From positions 1-13,740 of the forward strand of contig DITC01000015.1 in NCBI GenBank assembly GCA_002422685.1: a stretch of DNA of 13,740 bases, read 5' to 3'. Both the position numbers and the translations under genes were made by a program. The DNA is from Thauera sp. UBA6194 (GTDB lineage Bacteria; Pseudomonadota; Gammaproteobacteria; Burkholderiales; Rhodocyclaceae). Below, piece after piece: positions 5,341-12,019 of this stretch. The notes under the pieces were generated by a model. The model saw nothing but the letters and a program-made list of their open reading frames with translations. It did not search any database and was not told the origin of the DNA. Every line of letters starts with the position of its first letter. Position 1 is the stretch's first letter.

Positions 5341-5952
5341 ATGTTCTCCGGCATCGTCGCGGCCGTCGGCCGCATCGAACATATCGAGCCGCTCGCAGAC
5401 GGCATCCGCCTCACCGTCGACACCAACGGCCTGGACCTGGCCGACGTCATCGTCGGCGACAGCGTCGCGCACAGTGGCGTGTGCCTGACCGTGGTCGACA
5501 TGAACGGCCCCAAGCTCAAGTACGACGTCTCGCGCGAGACGCTGAACTGCACGATCGGCCTGGACGCCGTCGGCAACGAGGTGAACCTGGAGAAGGCGCT
5601 GCGCCTGGCCGACCGCCTCGGCGGCCATCTGGTCACCGGCCATGTGGATGGCGTGGGCGAGGTGGTGAAGTTCGCACCGGTGGGCGAGAGCCACGAGCTG
5701 GTGATCCGCGCCCCGGCGGCGATCGCCGGCTACATCGCGAAGAAGGGCTCGGTCACCGTCAATGGCGTCAGCCTTACCGTGAACCGCGTCGAAGGCCGCG
5801 ACTTCTGGATCAACCTGATCCCGCACACGGTGGCGATGACCAACCTCAAGCATCTGCAGGCCGACAGCAAGGTCAATCTGGAAATCGACCTCATCGCGCG
5901 CTACGTCGAGCGCATGCTCGAATGGAAGAAGGACGAGGCCGCGCAGGCCTGA
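5341..5952 (+). CDS. ribE: Riboflavin synthase, alpha subunit
   Basis: A 203-residue riboflavin synthase, which dismutates two molecules of 6,7-dimethyl-8-ribityllumazine into riboflavin and the pyrimidinedione recycled by lumazine synthase. The two lumazine-binding repeats are visible: the N-terminal barrel opens MFSGIVAAVG, with GVCLTV (46-51) and the SRETL segment; the second begins around GGHLVTGHVDGVGEV (94-108) and carries VNGVSLTVN (140-148) and LIPHT (159-163). Length is normal (about 200-215). The ATG at 5341 gives the exact conserved N-terminus. It is the first gene of the ribE-ribBA-ribH-nusB cluster and is separated from ribBA by 142 bp in which I see no gene. Some databases call this gene ribC. 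Confidence 0.95.
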   Translation: MFSGIVAAVGRIEHIEPLADGIRLTVDTNGLDLADVIVGDSVAHSGVCLTVVDMNGPKLKYDVSRETLNCTIGLDAVGNEVNLEKALRLADRLGGHLVTGHVDGVGEVVKFAPVGESHELVIRAPAAIAGYIAKKGSVTVNGVSLTVNRVEGRDFWINLIPHTVAMTNLKHLQADSKVNLEIDLIARYVERMLEWKKDEAAQA

Positions 5953-6094
5953 AGGCCGGCGCGGATCGGGCCGCAAACCGGGGCGGCCGAGCACATCGAA
6001 CTTCGGTGCCCGACGCGCACCCCTCGCCCGCCAGCCAGCCAACGCAAGCAGGGCGCGCCCCGCCCGCCGCAACACACGAAACAAAGGACACAGC
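5953..6094. other. ribE-ribBA intergenic region without recognised element
   Basis: A GC-rich, 142-bp gap. I searched by eye for an FMN riboswitch, which often precedes ribB in proteobacteria, and do not see its conserved segments. No clear terminator or promoter is apparent. A weak AAAGGA before the ribBA ATG (about 6083-6088) is a plausible ribosome binding site. Confidence 0.4.
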
Positions 6095-7183
6095 ATGAGC
6101 GCACTCGCGCCGATTACCGAGATCATCGCCGACATCAAGGCCGGCAAGATGGTCATCCTGGTGGATGAAGAAGACCGCGAGAACGAGGGCGACCTCGTGA
6201 TGGCGGCCGAATTCGTCACCCCCGACGCCATCAACTTCATGGCCAAGCACGGCCGCGGCCTGATCTGCCTGACGCTCACCGACGAGCGCTGCCGCCAGCT
6301 CGGCCTGCAGCAGATGGTGCGCGACAACCGCACCCCGCACGGCACCGCGTTCACCGTGTCGATCGAGGCTGCCACCGGCGTCACCACCGGCATCTCGGCA
6401 CACGACCGCGCGCGCACCGTGCAGGTGGCCGTGGGCCGCCACGCCAAGCCGGACGACATCGTCACCCCGGGCCACATCTTCCCGCTCACCGCGCAGAAGG
6501 GCGGCGTGCTGATTCGCGCCGGCCACACCGAGGCCGGCTGCGACCTCGCCCAGCTCGCCGGGCTGGAGCCCGCCGCGGTGATCTGCGAGATCCTCAAGGA
6601 CGACGGCACCATGGCGCGCCTGCCCGACCTGGTCGAGTTCGGCAAGGAACATGGCCTGAAGATCGGCGCCATCCGCGACCTGATCGAATACCGCGCCGCC
6701 ACCGAGCACCTGATCGAGAAGGTGAGCGAGAAGGAGGTCGACACCGTCCACGGCCGCTTCACGCTGTCGGCCTTCGAGGACAAGACCTCGGGCGACGTGC
6801 ATTTCGCCCTGTCGCGCGGCGACATTGCGCCCGAGCGCGAGACCCTGGTGCGGGTGCACGAGCCGATCTCGATCGTGGATTTTCTCGACCCGAGCAGCGG
6901 CCGCCACAGCTTCCCGGTCAACGACGCGCTCGCCACCCTCGCTGCAGCCGAGGCCGGCGTGATCGTGCTGCTCTACCGCCCGATGTCGGGCCGCGAGCTG
7001 CTCGCCAGCCTCAACGGCACCCAGGACCGCCCGGTGAAGTGGGACGCGCGCCTGTTCGGCGTCGGCGCCCAGATCCTGCGCGCGCTCGAGGTCGGCAAGA
7101 TGCGCCTGCTCGCCAGCCCGCGCAAGATCCCGAGCATGACCGGCTTCGGGCTCGAGATCACCGGCTTCGTCGACAAGAACTGA
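6095..7183 (+). CDS. ribBA: DHBP synthase with degenerate GTP cyclohydrolase II domain (RibBX type)
   Basis: A 362-residue fusion. The N-terminal half (about 1-205) is 3,4-dihydroxy-2-butanone-4-phosphate synthase, which turns ribulose 5-phosphate into the four-carbon precursor of lumazine: DEEDRENEGD (24-33, metal-binding acidic loop), TGISAHDRA (98-106), TPGHIFPL (124-131) and RAGHTEA (141-147) are all intact. The C-terminal half (about 215-362) has the fold signature of GTP cyclohydrolase II (VHFALSRGDI, FGVGAQILRALEVGKMRLL), but the three zinc-ligand cysteines are absent: the segment after VRVHEP (253-258) reads ISIVDFLDPSSGRHSFPVND. It therefore should not open GTP, and a separate RibA is expected elsewhere. 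This matches the RibBX variant known in proteobacteria. It lies in the rib cluster 19 bp before ribH. Confidence 0.93.
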   Translation: MSALAPITEIIADIKAGKMVILVDEEDRENEGDLVMAAEFVTPDAINFMAKHGRGLICLTLTDERCRQLGLQQMVRDNRTPHGTAFTVSIEAATGVTTGISAHDRARTVQVAVGRHAKPDDIVTPGHIFPLTAQKGGVLIRAGHTEAGCDLAQLAGLEPAAVICEILKDDGTMARLPDLVEFGKEHGLKIGAIRDLIEYRAATEHLIEKVSEKEVDTVHGRFTLSAFEDKTSGDVHFALSRGDIAPERETLVRVHEPISIVDFLDPSSGRHSFPVNDALATLAAAEAGVIVLLYRPMSGRELLASLNGTQDRPVKWDARLFGVGAQILRALEVGKMRLLASPRKIPSMTGFGLEITGFVDKN

Positions 7184-7202
7184 TCGAATCAAAGAGAACC
7201 GC

Positions 7203-7706
7203 ATGCAACGCAACCAACCCGAAAACGCCCGCCAGGGCGCCCGCTACGACGGCATCGACGAGATCGACCCCAACTTCGACGGCGCCGGCGTGCGCGTCGG
7301 CATCGTCATGGCGCGCTTCAACCTCGACATCTGCGAAGGCCTGCTGTCGGCGTGCACCGACGAGCTGCTCGCGCTCGGCGTCGCGCGCGGCGACATCCGC
7401 ATCGTCACCGTGCCCGGCGCGCTCGAGATCCCGCTCGTGCTGCAGACCATGGCCCGTAGCGGCAACTACGACGCGCTGGTGGCGCTCGGCGCGGTCATCC
7501 GCGGCGAGACCTACCACTTCGAGCTGGTCTCCAACGAGATGGGCGCCGGCGTCACCCGCGTCGGCCTCGACACCGGCCTGCCGATCGCCAACGGCGTGCT
7601 GACGACCGAAAACGACGACCAGGCGATCGCACGCATGCAGGAAAAGGGCGCCGACTGCGCCCGCGCCGCGGTCGAGATGGTCAAGCTGCTGAAGGCGGTG
7701 CGATGA
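7203..7706 (+). CDS. ribH: 6,7-dimethyl-8-ribityllumazine synthase
   Basis: A 167-residue lumazine synthase (RibE beta subunit), condensing 5-amino-6-ribitylaminouracil with dihydroxybutanone phosphate, typically as a pentamer or a 60-mer capsid. Motifs: VGIVMARFN (32-40, Phe39/Asn40 in the substrate pocket), VPGALEIP (70-77), GAVIRGETYHFELVSNE (96-112) with catalytic His105, and PIANGVLTTEN near residue 130. An N-terminal extension of about 28 residues is somewhat long. ATG 7203 follows an AAAGAGAA element. It ends in an ATGA overlap with nusB, implying translational coupling; ribH-nusB is a frequent bacterial pair. Confidence 0.95.
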   Translation: MQRNQPENARQGARYDGIDEIDPNFDGAGVRVGIVMARFNLDICEGLLSACTDELLALGVARGDIRIVTVPGALEIPLVLQTMARSGNYDALVALGAVIRGETYHFELVSNEMGAGVTRVGLDTGLPIANGVLTTENDDQAIARMQEKGADCARAAVEMVKLLKAVR

Positions 7707-8206
7707 GCGACATGGACAACACCAGCCCGGCCGCCGAGGGCGCCGGCACCCCCAACCCGACCAGCAAGATGGCCCGCCGCCGCGCGCGCGAGCTCGCGCT
7801 GCAGGGCGTGTATCAGTGGCTGCTGTCGGGCAACAGCGCGAGCACGGTGCAGCGCCACCTCGAGTCCGAGACCGAGAACCTCGACAGGATCGACCGCGAA
7901 CTCTTCGTGAGCCTGCTGCGCGGCGCCATCGGCGGCGCCGACGAGCTGCGCGGCCACTTCGAGCCGCTGCTGTCGCGCCCGGTGGCCGAGCTGTCGCCGA
8001 TCGAGCACGCGATCCTGCTGCTCGGCGCCTACGAGCTGCGCCAGAACATCGACACGCCCTATCGCGTGGTGATCAACGAGGCCATCGAGCTCGCCAAGGG
8101 CTACGGCGGCACCGACGGCCACAAGTTCGTCAATGGCGTGCTCGACAAGCTCGCCGCGCGCCTGCGCCCCGAAGAAGTCGACGCCGCGCGCGCCAAGCGC
8201 GGCTGA
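7703..8206 (+). CDS. nusB: Transcription antitermination factor NusB
   Basis: A 167-residue NusB, the small all-helical protein that, with NusE (S10), binds boxA RNA and supports antitermination of rRNA operons. Recognisable segments are RRRARELALQGVYQWLLSG (25-43), LFVSLLRGAIG (67-77), LSPIEHAILLLGAYEL (97-112), the conserved TPYRVVINEAIELAKGYGGT (117-136) and HKFVNGVLDKLA (139-150). The start overlaps the ribH stop by 4 bp. The first 22 residues are an unconserved Ser/Pro/Gly-rich extension, so ATG 7769 is an alternative, but the overlap favours 7703. It ends only 9 bp from the stop codon of the convergent lipoprotein gene. Confidence 0.94.
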   Translation: MSDMDNTSPAAEGAGTPNPTSKMARRRARELALQGVYQWLLSGNSASTVQRHLESETENLDRIDRELFVSLLRGAIGGADELRGHFEPLLSRPVAELSPIEHAILLLGAYELRQNIDTPYRVVINEAIELAKGYGGTDGHKFVNGVLDKLAARLRPEEVDAARAKRG

Positions 8207-8215
8207 GACGCCGCT

Positions 8216-9247
8216 TCAGCGCCCGCCCGCGCGGCGGGCGCGCATCGACACCGCGTCGCCGGCGCGCAGCACCAGTTGCCCATCAGCGTCGATTGCGAAT
8301 GCAGTGATGCGCGCGGCCGCCGCCATGAAGCGCTGTTCGTCTTCCATCGCCCGCGGCTCGCACGCCATCTTGGTGGCCCCGAGCGGCGACAGGCGCAGGC
8401 CCTCGCCCGACAAGCTGTAGCTGCCGAAATAGCGGTTGCACGCCGCGATGCCGGCGAGCCGGCCTTCGGGCGCAAAGTCGAGCGTCACGCGCGCGGGATC
8501 GGCCACCGCCTGGCCGTCGATCTCCACCACCTCCCACGGGCCGCCCTGCAGCAGCTCGGCCGGATCGCCGCCGCAGCCCTTCAGCACCCGATCCTGCCAG
8601 CGCACCTCCACGGTCTGCGGATGCGGCATACCGGTCATGCTGTCCTCGCAATGACGCGCCCATACCAGGGCGCTCAGCGGCCCACCGGCGGACACCGCCT
8701 CGTAGCTGCGCATGCCGGCGCCATCGATCACGAGCGGGCTGGGCCCGAACACGTGCGTCGCGCCGTTGTCGAGCAGCAGCGAGAGCCCGTCCGCGCGCAC
8801 ATCGAGCCGCCAGCCGGGCTCGTTGCCCACCGCGCGGAACAGCGGCCTTGCGCCGACCAGGCGGCACTCGGGCTGAGGCGCCCCCTCCAGTTGCAGCATC
8901 GCCGCATCGCCCTTGACCCAGATCCAGCTGCCATCGTCGTCGACCGACACCATCCTCTCACCGGATGCGCTGCGCTCGGGGCGCAAGGTCCAGGTCCGGC
9001 CGTCCGCGCTCAGCGTGGCGAGCTCGCCGAAATGGCGCAGCGTGACCGTGCGCTCCCCACAACGGAACTGCACCGGCGGCTGGGGCTCGAGCGGCAGCAC
9101 GGCGGCGGCGCGCGGCGCGTCCTCGGGCACGTTCGATGCCGTGGGCACCTGGACGCCCGCTTCGCCCTCACCGGCACGATCACCGAACAGCGAACAGCCT
9201 CCGAGCGTCAGCGCGAGCGGAAGCAGAAAAAGCGGACGAAACATCAT
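8216..9247 (-). CDS. Three-domain lipoprotein: MliC-like, COG3650-like and META domains
   Basis: A 343-residue predicted lipoprotein: signal peptide MMFRPLFLLPLALTLGGC with lipobox LGGC, lipidated at Cys18. A low-complexity linker (19-57) is followed by an MliC-like segment (about 58-125, with FRCGERTVTLR and Cys63/Cys128), as in inhibitors of C-type lysozyme. The middle part (about 130-228) resembles COG3650 proteins (FRAVGNEPGWRLDV, ARHCEDSMTGMPHPQTVEV, KGCGG). The C-terminal META domain (about 235-335) is typical of HslJ-like proteins: GPWEVVEIDGQAV, TLDFAPEGRLAGIAACNRYF and ATKMACEPRAMEDEQRF. The ATG at 9247 has GAGGAG seven bases upstream; the next codon (9244) is also ATG. Function is unproven; an envelope-stress or lysozyme-resistance role is inferred from the domains. 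It is convergent with nusB and divergent from the ABC binding-protein gene. Confidence 0.85.
   Translation of the reverse strand: MMFRPLFLLPLALTLGGCSLFGDRAGEGEAGVQVPTASNVPEDAPRAAAVLPLEPQPPVQFRCGERTVTLRHFGELATLSADGRTWTLRPERSASGERMVSVDDDGSWIWVKGDAAMLQLEGAPQPECRLVGARPLFRAVGNEPGWRLDVRADGLSLLLDNGATHVFGPSPLVIDGAGMRSYEAVSAGGPLSALVWARHCEDSMTGMPHPQTVEVRWQDRVLKGCGGDPAELLQGGPWEVVEIDGQAVADPARVTLDFAPEGRLAGIAACNRYFGSYSLSGEGLRLSPLGATKMACEPRAMEDEQRFMAAAARITAFAIDADGQLVLRAGDAVSMRARRAGGR
8219..8241. terminator. GC hairpin at the nusB/lipoprotein convergence
   Basis: GCGCCCGCC and GGCGGGCGC form a perfect 9-bp stem with a CGCGC loop, starting 13 bp after the nusB stop and lying inside the last codons of the opposing lipoprotein gene. 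There is no T-tract, so it is only a candidate terminator for the rib-nusB transcript. Confidence 0.3.
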
Positions 9248-9376
9248 GGCCAGACTCCTCGCGATCGAAGCGCTGCGGCACACGACCCCGGCGCTCTCGA
9301 CCGGTCCCGCGCCCACAACCGCGCCGACTCTAGCACGGCCACCGAGCGCAGCACGCACGCCGGGCGCATCTGCAAA

Positions 9377-9402
9377 GTGCGAGCGAGGTGTGCGAGCGAG
9401 GT
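9377..9402. repeat. Perfect 13-bp tandem duplication
   Basis: GTGCGAGCGAGGT occurs twice without a gap (9377-9389, 9390-9402) in the 267-bp region between the divergent lipoprotein and binding-protein genes. It could be a paired protein-binding site or a simple duplication. Confidence 0.6.
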
Positions 9403-9514
9403 TGCCCCGATGCCGCATCGCAGCGAGAATCATGGTTTTGCCGCCGACACCTCGGCAGGCCTTCCTACGCGCAGGCTCACACGGCCCGCGCTCACCCCTC
9501 TTTCGAGCAAGATC

Positions 9515-10315
9515 ATGAAGAAACTCACCTCGCTGCTGATGCTCTCCCTCACCGCCGGCGCCCTGCTCACCGGCTGCGGCAACAACGACAGCGCACCGGC
9601 CGCGCAATCGGCCGCCGCGCCCGCCGCTCCGGCGAAGATCGTCATCGGCCTCGACGACAACTTCCCGCCCATGGGCTTCCGCAACGAGAAGAACGAGCTC
9701 GTCGGCTTCGACATCGACCTCGCCCGCGAAGCCGCCAAGCGCCTCGGCATCGAGGTCGAGTTCAAGCCGATCGACTGGAGCGCCAAGGAAGCCGAGCTCA
9801 ACGGCAAGCGCGTCGACGCGCTGTGGAACGGCCTCACCATCACCGAAGAGCGCAAGAAGAACATCGGCTTCACCACCGCCTACATGGAAAACCACCAGAT
9901 CATCGTGGTGCCCGCCAACTCGCCCGTGAAGACCAAGGCCGACCTCGCCGCCAAGGTCATCGGCATCCAGGACGGCAGCAGCGCGATCGATGCGGTGCAG
10001 AAGGACCCGATCGCCGCCTCGTTCAAGGAGCTGAAGAAGTTCGGCGACAACGTCACCGCGCTGATGGACCTGACCACCGGCCGCCTCGACGCCGTGGTGC
10101 TGGATGAGGTCGTGGGCCGCTACTACACCGCCAAGAAGCCGGGCGACTACGTGGTGCTGGACGACCACTTCGGCACCGAGGAATACGGCGTCGGCACCCG
10201 CAAGGACGACACCGAACTGCTCGCCAAGCTGCAAAAGGCCATGGACGACATGAAGGCCGACGGCAGCGCCGCGCGCATCTCCACCGAGTGGTTCGGCAAG
10301 GACATCATCAAGTAA
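9515..10315 (+). CDS. Polar amino-acid ABC transporter substrate-binding lipoprotein
   Basis: A 266-residue solute-binding protein of the bacterial family 3 type (GlnH/ArtJ/HisJ-like), feeding the permease and ATPase encoded downstream. The signal peptide ends in lipobox LLTGC, with Cys21 as lipid anchor, followed by a short Ala/Pro linker. Domain markers are KIVIGLDDNFPPMGFRNEKN (about 41-60), LVGFDIDLAREAAKRLG (about 63-79), DALWNGLTITEERKKNIGFT with the ligand-carboxylate-type Arg, and the hinge-return region with IGIQDGSSA and RLDAVVLDE. The exact amino acid cannot be predicted. ATG 9515 starts the lipoprotein signal (MKKLTSLLML); no strong Shine-Dalgarno is seen. A REP-like hairpin follows the stop. 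Confidence 0.93.
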   Translation: MKKLTSLLMLSLTAGALLTGCGNNDSAPAAQSAAAPAAPAKIVIGLDDNFPPMGFRNEKNELVGFDIDLAREAAKRLGIEVEFKPIDWSAKEAELNGKRVDALWNGLTITEERKKNIGFTTAYMENHQIIVVPANSPVKTKADLAAKVIGIQDGSSAIDAVQKDPIAASFKELKKFGDNVTALMDLTTGRLDAVVLDEVVGRYYTAKKPGDYVVLDDHFGTEEYGVGTRKDDTELLAKLQKAMDDMKADGSAARISTEWFGKDIIK

Positions 10316-10328
10316 GTCAGCTCGGGGG

Positions 10329-10391
10329 CTCGCGGCTTGCGCCGCTCCTACAGGGATTCTTTGGTCCTGTAGGAGCGGCGCAAGCCGCGAG
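10329..10391. repeat. REP-like inverted repeat between binding-protein and permease genes
   Basis: Arms 10329-10354 and 10366-10391 are perfectly complementary over 26 bp with an 11-nt loop. The right arm contains TGTAGGAGCGGCGCAAGCCG, a type of repeat widespread in intergenic regions of GC-rich beta- and gammaproteobacteria. It starts 13 bp after the stop of the binding-protein gene, the position where REP hairpins protect upstream mRNA from 3' decay (as in E. coli malE-malF). It is unrelated in sequence to the repeats at 2098-3392. Confidence 0.9.
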
Positions 10392-10498
10392 ACCTTCCGC
10401 GCTCCACCGCGCTCCGGCTCGAACGATGCGCACGCCGCACGTGCCGCGCCGCCGCCCTCGCAGCCCCCACCTGCCCGCCGCTCGCCCGGCGTCCCGCC

Positions 10499-11149
10499 AT
10501 GGACTACATCCTCAGCATCCTCGGCCCGCTCGCCGAGGGCTCGCTGGTCACGCTCAAGCTGTTCTTCATCACGCTCGCGCTGGCGGTGCCGCTCGGCCTG
10601 GCGCTGGCGCTGATCCGCATCTCGCGCTTCACCGTCGCCAGCCAGGCGGTCAATGGCTACATCTGGCTGATGCGCGGCACGCCGCTGATGCTGCAGCTGC
10701 TGTTCATCTACTTCGCGCTGCCCTTCGTGCCGGTGATCGGCGTGCGCCTGCCCGACTTCCCGGCGGCGATCGTAGCCTTTGCGCTCAACTACGCGGCCTA
10801 CTTCGCCGAGATCTTCCGCGCCGGCATCCAGTCGATCGACCGCGGCCAGTACGAGGGCGCCAAGGTGCTCGGCTTCAGTTACAGCCAGACCATGCGCCGC
10901 ATCGTGCTGCCGCAGGTGGTCAAGCGCATCCTGCCGCCGATGAGCAACGAGACCATCACCCTGGTCAAGGACACCTCGCTGATCTACGTGCTCGCGCTCA
11001 ACGACCTGCTGCGCGCCGCGCGCGGCATCGTGCAGCGCGACTTCACGATCACGCCCTTCATCGTCGCCGCGGGCTTCTACCTGCTGATGACGCTGGTGCT
11101 GACCTGGTTCTTCCAGCGCCTGGAGAAACGCCATGCCGTCTATGACTGA
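10499..11149 (+). CDS. Amino-acid ABC transporter permease
   Basis: A 216-residue inner-membrane permease of the HisM/GlnP family. It has several hydrophobic helices: an N-terminal GSLVTLKLFFITLALAVPLG, the RGTPLMLQLLFIYFALP segment characteristic of polar amino-acid permeases (about 59-75), and a C-terminal helix before FFQRLEKR. The EAA-type loop that contacts the ATPase is visible as YEGAKVLGFSYSQTMRRIVL (about 118-137) followed by PQVVKRILPP. It is the only permease gene here, so a homodimer is likely. No Shine-Dalgarno precedes ATG 10499, and no better upstream start is seen. The 183-bp gap to the binding-protein gene holds the REP-like hairpin; the 3' end overlaps the ATPase gene by 17 bp. 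Confidence 0.93.
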   Translation: MDYILSILGPLAEGSLVTLKLFFITLALAVPLGLALALIRISRFTVASQAVNGYIWLMRGTPLMLQLLFIYFALPFVPVIGVRLPDFPAAIVAFALNYAAYFAEIFRAGIQSIDRGQYEGAKVLGFSYSQTMRRIVLPQVVKRILPPMSNETITLVKDTSLIYVLALNDLLRAARGIVQRDFTITPFIVAAGFYLLMTLVLTWFFQRLEKRHAVYD

Positions 11150-11936
11150 GCGCGCGCCGGTGACGAGCCCGATGACGAGTCCAATGATCCTCGCCAACGG
11201 CATCCACAAGCGCTTCGGCACCAACGAGGTGCTGAAGGGCGTGTCGCTGACGCTCGCCAAGGGCGAGGTGGTGGCGGTGATCGGCCCCTCGGGCTCGGGC
11301 AAGAGCACCTTCCTGCGTTGCCTCAACCATCTGGAAACCATCGACGCCGGGCGCATCGTGATCGAGGGCGACGTGCTTGCCGACAACGACGCCAGCGGCC
11401 ACGCGCACTACGTCGCCGACACCGAGGTGCGCCGCATCTGCGCGCGCATGGGCATGGTGTTCCAGCACTTCAACCTGTTCCCGCACCTGACCGTGCTGCA
11501 GAACGTGATTGAGGCACCGATCACCGTGAAGGGCATCAAGCGCGAGGTGATCCTGCCCAAGGCCGAGGAGCTGTTGAAGAAGGTCGGCCTCTTCGACAAG
11601 TGCGACGCCTATCCCTCGCGGCTCTCGGGCGGACAGAAGCAGCGCGTGGCGATCGCGCGCGCGCTGGCGATGGAGCCCGACATCATGCTGTTCGACGAGC
11701 CGACTTCGGCACTCGACCCTGAGCTGACCGGCGAGGTGCTGCGCACCATGCGGCAACTGGCCGAGGAGCGCATGACCATGCTGGTGGTGACGCACGAGAT
11801 GGGCTTTGCGCGCGAGGTCGCCAGCCGGGTGGTGTTCATGGACGGCGGCGAACTCATCGAGTCACGCCCGGCGGCGGAGTTCTTCGCCCATCCCGAACAT
11901 CCGCGCACGCGGGCGTTTCTCGAAAGCATGCTTTGA
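11133..11936 (+). CDS. Amino-acid ABC transporter ATP-binding protein
   Basis: A 267-residue ATPase of the HisP/GlnQ class that powers the preceding permease. All nucleotide-binding motifs are intact: Walker A GPSGSGKST (51-59), Q-loop VFQHFNLFPH (Gln111), signature LSGGQKQR (164-171), Walker B IMLFDEPTSALD (184-195) and switch His221 in VVTHEMGFA. An insertion around 82-97 (ADNDASGHAHYVAD) before the Q-loop is like that of HisP-type proteins. Two starts are possible: ATG 11133, with GGAG about eight bases upstream and a 17-bp overlap with the permease gene, or ATG 11142. Either way the overlap implies translational coupling. Confidence 0.95.
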   Translation: MPSMTERAPVTSPMTSPMILANGIHKRFGTNEVLKGVSLTLAKGEVVAVIGPSGSGKSTFLRCLNHLETIDAGRIVIEGDVLADNDASGHAHYVADTEVRRICARMGMVFQHFNLFPHLTVLQNVIEAPITVKGIKREVILPKAEELLKKVGLFDKCDAYPSRLSGGQKQRVAIARALAMEPDIMLFDEPTSALDPELTGEVLRTMRQLAEERMTMLVVTHEMGFAREVASRVVFMDGGELIESRPAAEFFAHPEHPRTRAFLESML

Positions 11937-11942
11937 CATCCG

Positions 11943-11962
11943 GGCACGGCCTGTGCCGTGCC
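11943..11962. terminator. Hairpin after the ABC operon, merging into the GTGCC repeat
   Basis: GGCACGGC-CTGT-GCCGTGCC is a perfect 8-bp stem with a 4-nt loop, 6 bp after the ATPase stop. Its right arm is made of the first GTGCC repeat units. No T-tract follows, so intrinsic termination would be weak. Confidence 0.4.
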
Positions 11963-12001
11963 GTGCCGTGCCGTGCCGTGCCGTGCCGTGCCGTGCCGTG
12001 C
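11953..12001. repeat. Pentanucleotide tandem repeat (GTGCC, about 9.8 units)
   Basis: Nine uninterrupted GTGCC units plus GTGC, lying between the convergent ATPase and LysR genes and ending 19 bp before the LysR stop codon. A perfect run of a 5-bp unit is a candidate for slipped-strand length change. It lies outside both coding regions, so a length change would not shift either reading frame. Confidence 0.95.
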
Positions 12002-12019
12002 AAGGATTCGGCTCGCAAG

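Noticed and set aside
3812..5488. A 558-codon plus-strand frame inside dsbD
   Set aside because: Arg/Ala/Gly-rich out-of-frame translation of dsbD, running on into the start of ribE, with no domain of its own.
3273..5636. A 787-codon minus-strand frame opposite dsbD and ribE
   Set aside because: His/Gln/Arg-rich composition typical of the antisense of GC-rich coding DNA, with no recognisable domain; the plus strand holds complete dsbD and ribE.
5953..6094. Possible FMN riboswitch before ribBA
   Set aside because: The conserved FMN-element segments are not visible; the stretch is GC-rich without the expected helix pattern.
8216..11386. A 1056-codon open frame on the minus strand
   Set aside because: Only its last 344 codons are the lipoprotein gene. 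The rest is antisense to the ABC transporter genes, which carry all family motifs; long stop-free antisense frames are common in such GC-rich DNA.
11953..12001. Possible CRISPR or repeat-protein coding region
   Set aside because: Units are 5 bp with no spacers, and the overlapping short frames give only simple PCRAV- or GTARH-type repeats; it is a microsatellite.
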